A stretch of DNA of 64,000 nt from Bacillota bacterium (lineage in GTDB: Bacteria; Bacillota; UBA5301), in assembly GCA_017656135.1 (NCBI GenBank), contig JACDOJ010000001.1:124001-188000 (forward strand). Direction: 5' to 3'. Position 1 is the stretch's first letter; the number at the start of each line of letters is the position of its first letter. This document shows positions 52,126 to 63,751 of the stretch, piece by piece. A program made the translations under genes and the position numbers. Under the pieces are notes generated by a model. The model did not search any database. It worked only from the letters and a program-made list of their open reading frames with translations, and was not told where the DNA came from.

Positions 52126-52202
52126 TCGAATACTCATAATATGCTGCACATACATTAAACCTGATTTCGACAGGGTAAGCAGAGTTAGAGGGGAAGGGTA
52201 AA

Positions 52203-52676
52203 ATGGCAGATAAGTACCTGTTAACCCGAGAGGGTTTGAAACAGAAAGAAGCTGAGCTGGAGTACCTCAAAACCGTGAAGCGTCGTGAGATAGCAGCTCG
52301 GATTAAGCAGGCACTGGAGTTTGGCGACATCAGTGAGAACTCAGAGTACGATGATGCCAAAAATGAACAGGCCTTCGTCGAGGGCCGGATTGCCACTTTG
52401 GAGAAGATCCTCCGGAACGCTCAGATCATCGATGACGACGAGTACGATGAAGAGACCGTCAAGATCGGCCACAAAGTGACCATCAAGGATATGGAAACCG
52501 GTGATGAAGAGGAGTACCAGTTGGTCAGCTCCGCCGAGAGTGATCCGGCAAAAAACAAAATCTCCAATGAGTCTCCGGTGGGCAAGGCTATCCTGGGCCA
52601 GAAGATCGGCTCCATTGTCGATGTTCAGGTTCCCGCAGGGGTAATCCAGTATAAAATCATTTCGGTTTCGCGCTAA
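52203..52676 (+). CDS. greA: Transcription elongation factor GreA
   Basis: 157 aa. The N-terminal coiled coil (LTREGLKQKEAELEYLKTVKRREIAARIKQALEFGDISENSEYDDAKNEQ) carries the acidic tip DISENSEYD that enters the RNA polymerase channel. The C-terminal FKBP-like domain follows (TVKIGHKVTIKDMETGDEEEYQLV, SPVGKAILGQKIG). A ribosome binding site GAGGGGAAGGG precedes ATG 52203. It is followed by lysS at 18 nt. Confidence 0.97.
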   Translation: MADKYLLTREGLKQKEAELEYLKTVKRREIAARIKQALEFGDISENSEYDDAKNEQAFVEGRIATLEKILRNAQIIDDDEYDEETVKIGHKVTIKDMETGDEEEYQLVSSAESDPAKNKISNESPVGKAILGQKIGSIVDVQVPAGVIQYKIISVSR

Positions 52677-54983
<2,307 letters not shown>

Positions 54984-54987
<4 letters not shown>

Positions 54988-55304
54988 GAACTGAGGTCCT
55001 GACTGCTATTATAGGTATGATGCTGGTTACCTACATTCCCCGGGCCCTCCCCTTGATCGCTTTGAAAGATAAGGAGCTGCCTAAGTTTATCGTTTCCTGG
55101 CTGCAGTTTATACCTGTGGCAATCTTGGCTTCGCTTTTGGTTCCTTCCCTTTTCCAAATTGACGGCCAGTGGGTTTTCTCCTGGCACAATCCGTTTTTTC
55201 TGGCTGCTCTGCCGACACTATTGGTCGCCATCAAAACCCGCAGTCTCATGTTGACTACCTTCAGCGGGATGGCAGCAGCTGCGCTACTCAATAACCTTAC
55301 TTAA
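54984..55304 (+). CDS. azlD: AzlD-family small exporter subunit
   Basis: 106 aa with about four membrane segments. YIPRALPLIALKDKELPKFIVSWLQFIPVAILASLLVPSLF is the typical AzlD stretch. GTG 54984 overlaps the azlC stop, behind AAAGGAGG. It is followed by a terminator hairpin that reaches into the start of the hydrogenase operon. Confidence 0.9.
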
Positions 55305-55325
55305 AGCCTGATTACATTATTTGCT

Positions 55326-55371
55326 AATCCCCTGGACAGACTAGTGCACGTAGTCTGGAGGGGATTTTTTT
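55326..55371 (+). terminator. Terminator hairpin that also buries the ribosome binding site of the hydrogenase gene
   Basis: AATCCCCT (55326-55333) pairs with AGGGGATT (55359-55366), and CAGACTA with TAGTCTG (55337-55343 with 55351-55357), followed by TTTTTTT. The right arm holds GGAGGGG, the only ribosome binding site for TTG 55370, and that start codon lies in the T-run. Confidence 0.85.
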
Positions 55372-56671
55372 GCTCACCCGGAGAGAATTTATCAAGGCAC
55401 TGATGACCATGGCTGCGGGAATGAGCATTCCTGCTTTCTGCAGCGAACTTCTGGCGGAAGCAGCCGGCAAACAGGGGAGGAAGCCAGTGGTAATCTATTT
55501 GGAGGCCAATACCTGTGCCGGGGACATAATGTCCCTGTTAAATGCCAAAGATCCCAGCCTAGACCGGTTCATTCAGGAAACGATTGATTTGCAATACCAG
55601 ACAACGCTGATGGCTGCGGAGGGGTCCCAGGCCGTCCAGTACATGTATAAATCTGCGGAGGAAAACTGGGGAGAATACGTATTAATCGTAGAGGGAGCGG
55701 TGTCCACCCGGGAAAACGGGAAGTACGGCATCATCGGTGAGCTAGCCGACGGCCCCCTTACCGGTCTCCAGGCAGTGCGGGACCTTGCTCAAGGGGCCAA
55801 GTATATTGTCCCCTTTGGGGTCTGTGCCTGTTACGGAGGCCAGTATGCCACACCTCCTAACCCCTGCGGCGCCAAGGGTGTTTCCGAGGTTATCGGCAGC
55901 AAGGACAGGAAGAAAGTGGTCAATGTTTCAGCCTGTCCGGGCCATCCTGAATGGCTGGTGGGTACCTTGACCCATCTGTTTGTCTACGGGATGCCCGACC
56001 TTGATCCGCACCGCCGGCCGAAGGTCTTTAACGGGAGGACCGTTCATGATCTGTGCCCGAGGCGGTCTTTCTTTGAGAAGGGAATATTCGCTTCAAAACC
56101 GGGTGAAAGGGGTTGTTTATACAAAATCGGGTGTAAAGGGCCGGTTGCCGGGTGTGATGTTCCCCTGCGGCACTGGAACACCTTTTACCATTGGCAGTGG
56201 GTGATCGGTTGTAATGTGCCCTGCATTGGCTGTACCGAACCTGGCTATCCTACTAAGATGATGCCTTTTTACCGTCACCTCCCTGATATAAGGGTTTTCG
56301 GCAGTTATACTGCCAGCACAGCGGTGGCTAAAGCCGTGGGGGCAGGGACTGGTTTGGCTATCGCTGGCCATTTGGGAGCATCTCTGCTCTCAGGGAGGGT
56401 CAGGGAAAATTACCGAAAGTTAAAGGAGCCGTTACCCCCACTGCCCCCTGAACCGACACCCTCGGCGGATTTCACCGGTAAACAGGGTCCCCTTCAATAT
56501 GAGTTCGGTGATTACCTCGGCGAACCGGATTTGCCCAGCGGAATTGACCGGGTCCCATCCGGACCTAAACACCCAAAACCCCTTTTCGGGAAAAAACTGA
56601 TCCAGAAAGAAGGACCTGATACAAAAGCCTCTCTTCTGGCCCGGCAGATTTCGAAGAAGTGGAAGGACTGA
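55370..56671 (+). CDS. [NiFe] hydrogenase small subunit, Tat-exported, Asp in proximal cluster motif
   Basis: 433 aa. A twin-arginine signal (LTRREFIKALMTMAAG) exports it with the large subunit. Three Fe-S clusters are indicated: proximal CAGD (C49, D52), GVCACYGG and ACPGHPEW; distal VHDLCPR, GCLYKIGCKGP; medial CNVPCIGC. In most enzymes the first motif is CTGC; here Asp replaces the second Cys. A similar Cys3Asp cluster is known in the oxygen-insensitive actinobacterial-type (1h) hydrogenases. The C-terminal 80 residues are Pro-rich and unusual. It starts the hyaABC-like operon. Confidence 0.9.
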   Translation: MLTRREFIKALMTMAAGMSIPAFCSELLAEAAGKQGRKPVVIYLEANTCAGDIMSLLNAKDPSLDRFIQETIDLQYQTTLMAAEGSQAVQYMYKSAEENWGEYVLIVEGAVSTRENGKYGIIGELADGPLTGLQAVRDLAQGAKYIVPFGVCACYGGQYATPPNPCGAKGVSEVIGSKDRKKVVNVSACPGHPEWLVGTLTHLFVYGMPDLDPHRRPKVFNGRTVHDLCPRRSFFEKGIFASKPGERGCLYKIGCKGPVAGCDVPLRHWNTFYHWQWVIGCNVPCIGCTEPGYPTKMMPFYRHLPDIRVFGSYTASTAVAKAVGAGTGLAIAGHLGASLLSGRVRENYRKLKEPLPPLPPEPTPSADFTGKQGPLQYEFGDYLGEPDLPSGIDRVPSGPKHPKPLFGKKLIQKEGPDTKASLLARQISKKWKD

Positions 56672-56674
56672 ACC

Positions 56675-58087
56675 ATGGCCCAAAAGATAATTAGCCCTTT
56701 GACAAGAGAAAATGTACCCATAGCCATCCAGGTAACGGTAGATAAAGGTGTTATCACCGATGCTAAAATGATGGCCCGCAACATGCGGGGCTTCGAATAT
56801 ATGCTGAAGGGGCTGGCCCCTTCTGATGCTCCTTACTTTACCGAGCGCATCTGCGGTATTTGTTCCACCGCTCACGCTGTTGCCTCCTGCCTGGCTTTGG
56901 AGAACGCCACCTCCCATGACCTAACCAAGAACGGGGTCCTGATCAGAAATATCCTTTTTGTCGGCGATATCCTCCAGAATCACCTGCGCCATTTCTACCT
57001 TTTGGCGGTACCGGATTACGTAGACCTCCCGGAGAAACCGCCTTGGACACCCCGGAACAGATTTCCGAACTCTCTGCCCAAACCGGTCAACGAGCGCATC
57101 GTCAAAAACTATTTCCGGGCCTTTGAGGTTTCCCGGGATGCCCACACGTTGACCGCAATTATGGGCGGTAGGGCCCCCCACCAGTGGTCCATGCAGCCCG
57201 GGGGAGCCACCATCCAGCCTACAGCCGAAAGAATAATGCGGGCCAAGGCTGTAGTCGAACGTATCAAGGCCTTTGTCACCCAAGATTACCGGGAAGATGT
57301 GGAGGCACTGGCAGAGGCCTATCCGGAGTATTTTGAGTACGGGACCCGTCCTCGCAACTACATCGCTTACGGAACACTTCCTAACCCGGATAAACCCCAT
57401 GAATTCCTGCAGCCGCCTCAGGTGGTTCTGGAGGGGAAGGTGGAAGCACTGGAGGTTAAGAACATCACTGAAGATATCCGGTTTTCCTGGTACCGTGGGA
57501 AGAATCAGGTTTCACAGGGCCCATTTTATGCGAAACCGCCGGAGCCGGACCGGTCGAAACAGGAGGCGTACAGCTGGATTAAGGCTGTGCGGTATAAAGG
57601 CAGAGCCTGCGAAGGCGGGCCCATTGTCCGCGCCTACTTGGCCGGAGGTTACCGCCGTACCAATGCCACCTGGGATAGACACCTGGCCAGACAGTGGGAG
57701 GCAGCTAATTACGTGGAAATGGTGTTGAAGTGGATTTCCCAGCTGAAAGAAGATGAACCGGCATACAATCACTGGGAGACCCCAGATTCCGCCAGGGGGG
57801 AAGGGCTGATTGAATCCATGCGCGGACCCCTGGGACACTGGGTAGAGATTGAGGGCGGACGGATCAAAAACTACACTGTTATCACTCCTTCGGTTTGGAA
57901 CATGGGACCTAGGGCCGGACCCACTGATTTAGGCACAGTCGAGGAAGCCTTAATAGGCACGCCCATAAAAGATATCGAGAATCCAGTGGAAATAGGCCGG
58001 GTGATTAGGGCCTTTGACCCTTGTTCTGCCTGTGCGGTGCACGTGATTACCCCTACCCGGAAGCTTGAACCCATCAGGGTCGTGTGA
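56675..58087 (+). CDS. [NiFe] hydrogenase large subunit
   Basis: 470 aa. It holds the Ni-Fe site. The N-terminal motif is RICGICSTAH (C60, C63, H67) and the C-terminal DPCSACAVH (C450, C453, H456), so all four Ni ligands are present. A 14-residue tail (VITPTRKLEPIRVV) after His456 must be cut off by a maturation protease, which is not encoded in this window. It begins 3 nt after the small subunit and overlaps the cytochrome gene by 4 bp. Confidence 0.96.
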   Translation: MAQKIISPLTRENVPIAIQVTVDKGVITDAKMMARNMRGFEYMLKGLAPSDAPYFTERICGICSTAHAVASCLALENATSHDLTKNGVLIRNILFVGDILQNHLRHFYLLAVPDYVDLPEKPPWTPRNRFPNSLPKPVNERIVKNYFRAFEVSRDAHTLTAIMGGRAPHQWSMQPGGATIQPTAERIMRAKAVVERIKAFVTQDYREDVEALAEAYPEYFEYGTRPRNYIAYGTLPNPDKPHEFLQPPQVVLEGKVEALEVKNITEDIRFSWYRGKNQVSQGPFYAKPPEPDRSKQEAYSWIKAVRYKGRACEGGPIVRAYLAGGYRRTNATWDRHLARQWEAANYVEMVLKWISQLKEDEPAYNHWETPDSARGEGLIESMRGPLGHWVEIEGGRIKNYTVITPSVWNMGPRAGPTDLGTVEEALIGTPIKDIENPVEIGRVIRAFDPCSACAVHVITPTRKLEPIRVV

Positions 58088-58098
58088 GGGTTGTTCCG

Positions 58099-58701
58099 AT
58101 GTTTAGCGAAGATAAATATACCGGCTTCCCTCCAGAGGTGCGGATAACACACAATATCCACATGGTCTCCTTTATTCTCATTGCCCTGACGGGTTTTTAC
58201 ATTCACTATCCCATTAATATTCTGGGATTCACAGGGGTTAAGTGGGTCGGTTTTGCCCATACGGTCTCCGCTATCTTCCTGTATGCTTCCTTCGTGTTCC
58301 GGCTGTATTACGCTTTTGCCACCGGGAATTATGTCAACTTTAAGTTCCTACGGGAGGATAGCGCCAAGACTTGGGAGTGGCTGAAGTACTACTTATTTTT
58401 AAGTAAAGAAAAACCTGTCAAGCGGAAATACAACCCCCTGCAGAAACTTACGTATTACATTTTTATCGTGCTCCTTATCTTTCAGGCCTTCACCGGTTTG
58501 GCCCTGCTGGAGACCGCGGCCTTCGGCTGGGTCATGGCACTGTTCGGCGGGAGACAAATGGTCCGGACCATTCAATTTTTTCTGGCGGTAGCTCTCTCCA
58601 GTATCGTCGCCGTCCATCTTTACCTGGTATTTACCGCTGCGGATCAGCGCCAACGGCAGACTATGTTTGCCTTGGGCCGGATCAGGGAACGAGAGCAGTA
58701 G
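58099..58701 (+). CDS. Hydrogenase b-type cytochrome subunit
   Basis: About 200 aa, with four to five membrane helices. His residues that can bind two hemes are in helix positions (RITHNIHMV, IHYPIN, FAHTVSAIF, VAVHLYLVF). It anchors the hydrogenase and passes electrons to menaquinone. The track GTG 58084 overlaps the large-subunit stop; ATG 58099 behind GAGGG is an equally good start. The operon ends here. Confidence 0.88.
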   Translation: MFSEDKYTGFPPEVRITHNIHMVSFILIALTGFYIHYPINILGFTGVKWVGFAHTVSAIFLYASFVFRLYYAFATGNYVNFKFLREDSAKTWEWLKYYLFLSKEKPVKRKYNPLQKLTYYIFIVLLIFQAFTGLALLETAAFGWVMALFGGRQMVRTIQFFLAVALSSIVAVHLYLVFTAADQRQRQTMFALGRIREREQ

Positions 58702-58740
58702 TGTGGGAACTAATGCGTTTCCTCTTGGACCAGTTTATGG

Positions 58741-58774
58741 TATAATACGGTGGTAGTCTGGAGGGAGTCAGAAG
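58741..58774 (+). promoter_or_regulatory. -10 element and leader of ychF
   Basis: TATAAT (58741-58746) without a good -35, then CTGGAGGGAG before ATG 58775. Confidence 0.4.
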
Positions 58775-59857
58775 ATGAAAATCGGAATCATCGGCCTGCC
58801 GACCGTAGGCAAGACCACACTCTTCAATCTCATGACCGGTAAATCCGCTGAAACAGGCACTTTCTACGGGGAAGACCGTGAGGTCAACCAGGGCAAGGCC
58901 CCTGTCCCTGATAAGCGCATCGACAAACTTAGCGAACTGTACCAGCCTAAAAGGACTACCTACGCACAGGTGGAGTTTTTAGATATTCCCGGTTTGAACC
59001 CGAACGCCGGTAAAGAGGCCAACCGTAAGTTCCTTAGGCATGTCCAGGATGCTGACGCCCTGGTTCACGTGGTCCGTGCCTTCTCTGATCCCAGCATCCC
59101 GGCGATAAATCAGGACATCGATCCGGTGCGGGATCTGGAGCAGATCCACACCGAGCTTCTCTTGGCCGACCTGACTCTGGTGGAAACCCGCCTGGAGCGG
59201 ATCAAAAACAATAAGAAGCCCCGGCCGGAAGAGACCATTGAGAAGGCGGTCTTAGAAAAATACCGAGCGGCTCTGGAAAAAGAGCTTCCTCTGGCTACAG
59301 TGGAGCTAAGCGACGAGGAAAGAGAGGCCGTCTACTCCCTCGCCTTCTTGACCGACAAACCTACAGTCATTGTGGTCAACGGCGGTGATGACGCTCCGGC
59401 TACTGGTGAGTTTCCCCAAAAAGACCGGCTCATGGAGTACGCCAAGGCCCACGGCTCTCCGGTGGTTGTGGTGTCCGCTAAAATCGAGGCGGAGATCAAC
59501 GCCATGGATCCGGAGGACCGGGAGGTCTTCATGGAAGAGATGGGTATTGCCGAATCCGGCCTGGTCAAAGTAACTCAGGCGGCTTTTAAGAGTTTAGGAC
59601 TTATTTCCTTCTTCACTGTAGGGAAAGATGAGGTCAGAGCCTGGCCCATCAAAAAAGGTCTTAACGCCCGCAAAGGCGCCGGCAAGATTCACTCTGACAT
59701 CGAACGGGGTTTCATCCGGGCCGAGGTGGTCAGCTACTCTGATTTTATCCAGGCAGGGAGCTGGGAGGAGGCGCAAAAACAGGGTCGGATCCGTTTGGAA
59801 CCAGCGGAGTACCTCCTCCAAGACGGAGATATTGTCAATTTCCGGTTCAATGTGTAA
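58775..59857 (+). CDS. ychF: YchF/OLA1-type ribosome-binding ATPase
   Basis: 360 aa. G-domain with [12 protein letters not shown] (P-loop, about 7-18), [16 protein letters not shown], a non-canonical G4 motif (VIVVNGG rather than NKxD, in keeping with ATP preference), and a C-terminal TGS domain ([33 protein letters not shown]). Length matches. It probably acts in translation or stress control. Confidence 0.95.
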   Translation: MKIGIIGLPTVGKTTLFNLMTGKSAETGTFYGEDREVNQGKAPVPDKRIDKLSELYQPKRTTYAQVEFLDIPGLNPNAGKEANRKFLRHVQDADALVHVVRAFSDPSIPAINQDIDPVRDLEQIHTELLLADLTLVETRLERIKNNKKPRPEETIEKAVLEKYRAALEKELPLATVELSDEEREAVYSLAFLTDKPTVIVVNGGDDAPATGEFPQKDRLMEYAKAHGSPVVVVSAKIEAEINAMDPEDREVFMEEMGIAESGLVKVTQAAFKSLGLISFFTVGKDEVRAWPIKKGLNARKGAGKIHSDIERGFIRAEVVSYSDFIQAGSWEEAQKQGRIRLEPAEYLLQDGDIVNFRFNV

Positions 59858-59940
59858 CTTTGGGCTCCAGCGGCAGGATTTTGCGGTGTCAAGTTGAACA
59901 CCTATTAAACACTTTTTTTGGAAATGGAGGAGAGCTTTCA

Positions 59941-60828
59941 ATGACAGAAGAGAAAGCTACTTGGAGAAATAAAGTGGGCTTGGCACAGATGCTCAAAGGT
60001 GGGGTCATCATGGATGTCACCACAGCTGAGCAGGCTAAAATCGCAGAGGAGGCCGGAGCCGTGGCGGTCATGGCCTTGGAGCGGGTTCCCGCCGACATCA
60101 GGGCTGCCGGTGGCGTGGCCAGGATGGCTGATCCCAAGGTGATTGAGGAGATCATGAACGCCGTCAGCATTCCGGTGATGGCCAAGGCCCGGATCGGCCA
60201 CTTTGTAGAAGCGCAGATCCTGGAGAGCCTGGGCGTTGACTATATCGATGAGAGTGAGGTTCTTACCCCCGCTGATGAGGACTTCCACATCGATAAACAT
60301 AGGTTCAAGGTTCCTTTCGTCTGTGGCGCTCGGAACCTCGGTGAGGCGCTGCGGCGCATCGGTGAAGGCGCTGCCATGATCAGGACCAAAGGGGAGGCCG
60401 GCACCGGCGACGTGGTGGAAGCCGTTCGCCACATGCGCCGGGTCAATGCGGATATCCGCCGGGTCCTGGATGCACCTGAAGAGGAGCTTATGACCATCGC
60501 CAAAGAGATGGGCGCACCTTATGAGCTGATCAAAGCGGTGCGGGAAGCGGGGAGACTGCCGGTAGTGAACTTTGCCGCCGGCGGAATCGCCACTCCCGCC
60601 GATGCCGCGTTGATGATGCAGCTGGGGGCCGACGGTGTTTTTGTGGGATCAGGCATCTTCAAGTCCTCAAATCCTGCTGAACGAGCCAAAGCCATAGTCG
60701 AGGCCACTACCCACTACGATGATCCTGAGATCCTGGCCAAGGTTTCCAGAGGAATCGGTGAAGCTATGCGGGGTATTTACGCCGGTTCTCTGAAGGAAGA
60801 AGAACGGATCCAGAGCCGGGGTTGGTAG
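59941..60828 (+). CDS. pdxS: Pyridoxal 5'-phosphate synthase subunit PdxS
   Basis: 295 aa, the TIM-barrel synthase that builds PLP from ribose 5-phosphate, glyceraldehyde 3-phosphate and ammonia. Motifs are nearly invariant: [57 protein letters not shown] and [30 protein letters not shown] 59941 with TGGAGGAG is the true start; the track adds 27 residues from the leader. It is paired with pdxT. Confidence 0.98.
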   Translation: MTEEKATWRNKVGLAQMLKGGVIMDVTTAEQAKIAEEAGAVAVMALERVPADIRAAGGVARMADPKVIEEIMNAVSIPVMAKARIGHFVEAQILESLGVDYIDESEVLTPADEDFHIDKHRFKVPFVCGARNLGEALRRIGEGAAMIRTKGEAGTGDVVEAVRHMRRVNADIRRVLDAPEEELMTIAKEMGAPYELIKAVREAGRLPVVNFAAGGIATPADAALMMQLGADGVFVGSGIFKSSNPAERAKAIVEATTHYDDPEILAKVSRGIGEAMRGIYAGSLKEEERIQSRGW

Positions 60829-60845
60829 AGGAGAGCAAGTCAAGA

Positions 60846-61418
60846 ATGCGAATCGGAGTATTAGCTTTACAAGGAGCTGTTTCAGAACACCTTGCTGTAC
60901 TGGAGAAACTAGGCGTTGACGCGGTCAGGGTTAAGAAACCGGAGCATTTGGAGGGCCTTTCTGGTTTGATTATCCCCGGTGGGGAAAGCACCACTTTAGG
61001 GAAGCTGATGACCAAATATGAGCTTTTCTCCCCGGTGCGGGAAAGGGTTCAACAGGGCAAACTGGCCCTCTTTGGTACCTGTGCCGGTATGATCATGGCA
61101 GCCAGGGAAATTGTCGGCTATGACCAACCTCGTTTGGGGGTTATAGACATCACCGTCAGGCGGAATGCCTACGGGCGACAGGTGGATAGCTTTGAAACCG
61201 ATCTTGAGATCCCGGTTCTCGGGCCGGAGCCCTTCCGGGCGGTTTTCATCCGGGCCCCCTACATCGAAAAGGTTGGAACTGGGGTCGAGGTTTTGGCCAG
61301 CCACGACGGTCACCCGGTCATGGCCCAGTCCGGGAATGTCTTAGTGGCGTCTTTCCACCCGGAGCTTACTGAAGATTACCGGCTTCACCGGTACTTTGTT
61401 CAGCAGGTAGTGAAATAA
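60846..61418 (+). CDS. pdxT: Glutaminase subunit PdxT
   Basis: 190 aa. It frees ammonia from glutamine for PdxS. The class I triad is seen as FGTCAGMI (Cys), SFHPEL (His-Glu), and the LIIPGGESTTLGKLM loop is diagnostic. ATG 60846 gives the usual MRIGVLALQGAVSEHL start behind AGGAGAG. It lies 17 nt after pdxS and is followed by a terminator. Confidence 0.97.
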   Translation: MRIGVLALQGAVSEHLAVLEKLGVDAVRVKKPEHLEGLSGLIIPGGESTTLGKLMTKYELFSPVRERVQQGKLALFGTCAGMIMAAREIVGYDQPRLGVIDITVRRNAYGRQVDSFETDLEIPVLGPEPFRAVFIRAPYIEKVGTGVEVLASHDGHPVMAQSGNVLVASFHPELTEDYRLHRYFVQQVVK

Positions 61419-61428
61419 CAGCCGACTC

Positions 61429-61458
61429 TCGCCCCGTGTCCCGGGGCGATTTGTGTTT
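61429..61458 (+). terminator. Hairpin after pdxT
   Basis: TCGCCCCG and CGGGGCGA form a perfect 8-bp stem (61429-61436 with 61442-61449), followed by TTTGTGTTT. Confidence 0.75.
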
Positions 61459-61490
61459 AGTGGAGAAATAAGTGGAGGAGGTCCAGGAGA

Positions 61491-62750
61491 GTGGAAACCA
61501 AGGAGTTTAATGATTTTTTGGATGAAGTGGTCCGGGGGGTAGACCCGGAGATAGCAGATGCAATTAGGCTAGAGGAGGATCGCCAGGCTGAAAAGCTTGA
61601 GCTAATTGCCTCTGAAAACTTCACCAGTAGGGCTGTCCGGGCGGCTCAGGCCTCGGTGCTCACCAACAAGTACGCCGAGGGCTACCCGGGCAAGCGCTAC
61701 TATGGCGGCTGCGAGTACGTGGATATCGTTGAGAACCTAGCCCGAGACCGGGTCAAGGAGCTTTTCGGCGCCGAACACGCCAATGTGCAGCCTCATTCCG
61801 GTTCCCAGGCCAACATGGGCGTTTACACCGCTGTGCTCAAACCCGGGGATACAATCATGGGCATGGACCTTTCCCACGGCGGGCACCTGACCCACGGAAG
61901 CCCGGTGAACTTTTCAGGCCTCAGTTACCGGGTGGTTTCCTATGGGGTGGATAAGGAGACAGAGCGGATTGACTTCGACCAGGTTAGGGAGTTGGCCTTG
62001 AAGTACCGGCCGAAACTGATTGTGGCCGGAGCCAGCGCCTATCCCAGAGTCATTGACTTTGCCCGGTTCCGGGAGATCGCCGATGAGGTCGGGGCTTACT
62101 TGATGGTGGATATGGCCCACATCGCCGGCTTGGTGGCGGCGGGCCTTCACCCTAACCCGGTCCCCCATGCTCAGTTTGTGACCTCAACGACCCACAAGAC
62201 CCTGCGGGGGCCCAGAGGAGGAATTATCCTGACCACCAAAGAGTTCGCCAAAGCCATAGACAAGGCCATCTTTCCTGGGATTCAGGGGGGGCCGTTGATG
62301 CACGTGATTGCAGCCAAGGCGGTTGCATTTCGCGAGGCGTTAAGCAAGGATTTTCGGGAATATCAGCAGAAGATAGTAAAAAATGCCAAAGCTTTGGCGG
62401 AGGCTTTGTTGGCCCGGGGCTTCCGTCTGGTTTCCGGTGGAACTGATAACCACCTGATCCTCATCGACCTTACTTCCAGGGATATCACCGGAAAAGAGGC
62501 CGAAGAGGTGCTGGATTCCATAGGGATCACCGTCAATAAGAATACGATTCCCTTTGAGACCAGGAGCCCCTTTGTGACTAGCGGCATCAGGGTCGGGACT
62601 CCGGCGGTCACCACTCGGGGTTTAGGGCCGGAGGAGATGAGCCGGATTGCCGATATCATGGATAAAGTGCTAGTCAAAGAACCTGGCGAAGAGCTGCTTA
62701 CCTGGGCTAAAGAAGAAGTGGATGATTTGTGCAGGTTGTTTCGGTACTGA
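61491..62750 (+). CDS. glyA: Serine hydroxymethyltransferase
   Basis: 419 aa. It interconverts serine and glycine with tetrahydrofolate. [43 protein letters not shown] and the PLP-lysine motif [17 protein letters not shown] are standard. The PLP made by the upstream pdxST genes is its cofactor, although a terminator separates them. GTG 61491 lies behind AGGAGGTCCAGGAGA. Confidence 0.97.
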   Translation: METKEFNDFLDEVVRGVDPEIADAIRLEEDRQAEKLELIASENFTSRAVRAAQASVLTNKYAEGYPGKRYYGGCEYVDIVENLARDRVKELFGAEHANVQPHSGSQANMGVYTAVLKPGDTIMGMDLSHGGHLTHGSPVNFSGLSYRVVSYGVDKETERIDFDQVRELALKYRPKLIVAGASAYPRVIDFARFREIADEVGAYLMVDMAHIAGLVAAGLHPNPVPHAQFVTSTTHKTLRGPRGGIILTTKEFAKAIDKAIFPGIQGGPLMHVIAAKAVAFREALSKDFREYQQKIVKNAKALAEALLARGFRLVSGGTDNHLILIDLTSRDITGKEAEEVLDSIGITVNKNTIPFETRSPFVTSGIRVGTPAVTTRGLGPEEMSRIADIMDKVLVKEPGEELLTWAKEEVDDLCRLFRY

Positions 62751-62781
62751 GCAAACTAATATCTAGATAGGAGGTATCGTC

Positions 62782-63363
62782 ATGGCTGAATATCTGGAGA
62801 TCCGCTGGCACGGTCGGGGCGGTCAGGGTGCCAAAACCGCGGCTCTGCTTTTAGGCGAATCTGCAGCTGCTGCCGGCAAGTACATTCAGGCTTTCCCTGA
62901 GTACGGGCCGGAGCGCATGGGCGCCCCTGTGGTCGCTTTCAACCGGATAAGTGATGAACCCATTACTGTCCACTGCCACGTGAAAGAGCCAAAGTACGTT
63001 GTGGTCTTAGACCCCACCTTTGTGGGCTCGGTAGACTTTACTGACGGGGTGCCCGAAGACGGAGCGATTATCATCAATACGGACAGGAGCCCCGAGGAGA
63101 TGCGAAAAAGGCTGGGGCTTGAAGAAAGCAGCATCAAAGTCTACACCGTCAATGCCACGAGAATTGCCCAGGAAACCATCGGCCGGGCCATTCCTAACAC
63201 CCCGATGATGGGAGCTTTGGTAGGGGCCACCGGCCTTTTGGAGATCGAGGCTTTGTTGGAAGACACCCGGCGGAAGTTGGAGAAGAAGTTCCGGAACAAG
63301 CCGGAAGTGATTGACGGAAACATCCAGGCTATCCAGCGGGCTTACGAGGAGGTGCAGGGTTAA
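62782..63363 (+). CDS. porG: Pyruvate:ferredoxin oxidoreductase, gamma subunit
   Basis: 193 aa. The start EIRWHGRGGQGAKTAALLLGESAAAAGKYIQAFPEYGPERMGAPV is diagnostic for the gamma subunit, which binds CoA. The four-subunit (archaeal/ancestral) form is indicated by the separate delta and alpha genes that follow. It feeds reduced ferredoxin from pyruvate oxidation or fixes CO2 in reverse. A TAGGAGG site precedes ATG 62782. Confidence 0.95.
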   Translation: MAEYLEIRWHGRGGQGAKTAALLLGESAAAAGKYIQAFPEYGPERMGAPVVAFNRISDEPITVHCHVKEPKYVVVLDPTFVGSVDFTDGVPEDGAIIINTDRSPEEMRKRLGLEESSIKVYTVNATRIAQETIGRAIPNTPMMGALVGATGLLEIEALLEDTRRKLEKKFRNKPEVIDGNIQAIQRAYEEVQG

Positions 63364-63728
63364 TGAATAAGGAAGCCAAGGCAACTGCGGCCAAAGCAGC
63401 TCACGCTAAAGCACTCCCGGGTTGGAAAGACCTGCCCAGGGCCGGGATAATCCTGGAACCCGGCAACGCTCTTCAGTTTCAGACCGGGGACTGGCGGGTA
63501 GTCCGGCCGGTGTGGATTGAGACCAACTGCATTCAGTGCATGCTCTGCTGGACCTACTGCCCAGACAACGCCGTCCGGGTGGAAAACGGAAAGGTTACCG
63601 GCTTTGACCTGGCCCACTGCAAGGGCTGCGGCATCTGTGCCAATGAGTGCCCTGGGAAGATCGATCGGGAAACCAAGGAGAGACACAAAGCCATCGAAAT
63701 GGTTCCAGAAAGCAAATTCCGGGATTAA
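63363..63728 (+). CDS. porD: Pyruvate:ferredoxin oxidoreductase, delta (ferredoxin) subunit
   Basis: 121 aa. Two [4Fe-4S] motifs, [16 protein letters not shown] and [15 protein letters not shown], carry electrons to ferredoxin. The N-terminus has about 40 residues before the clusters, typical of PorD. The start ATG shares a base with the porG stop (TAATG). Confidence 0.95.
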   Translation: MNKEAKATAAKAAHAKALPGWKDLPRAGIILEPGNALQFQTGDWRVVRPVWIETNCIQCMLCWTYCPDNAVRVENGKVTGFDLAHCKGCGICANECPGKIDRETKERHKAIEMVPESKFRD

Positions 63729-63751
63729 GAGCAGGAAAGGAGGAACTAGGT

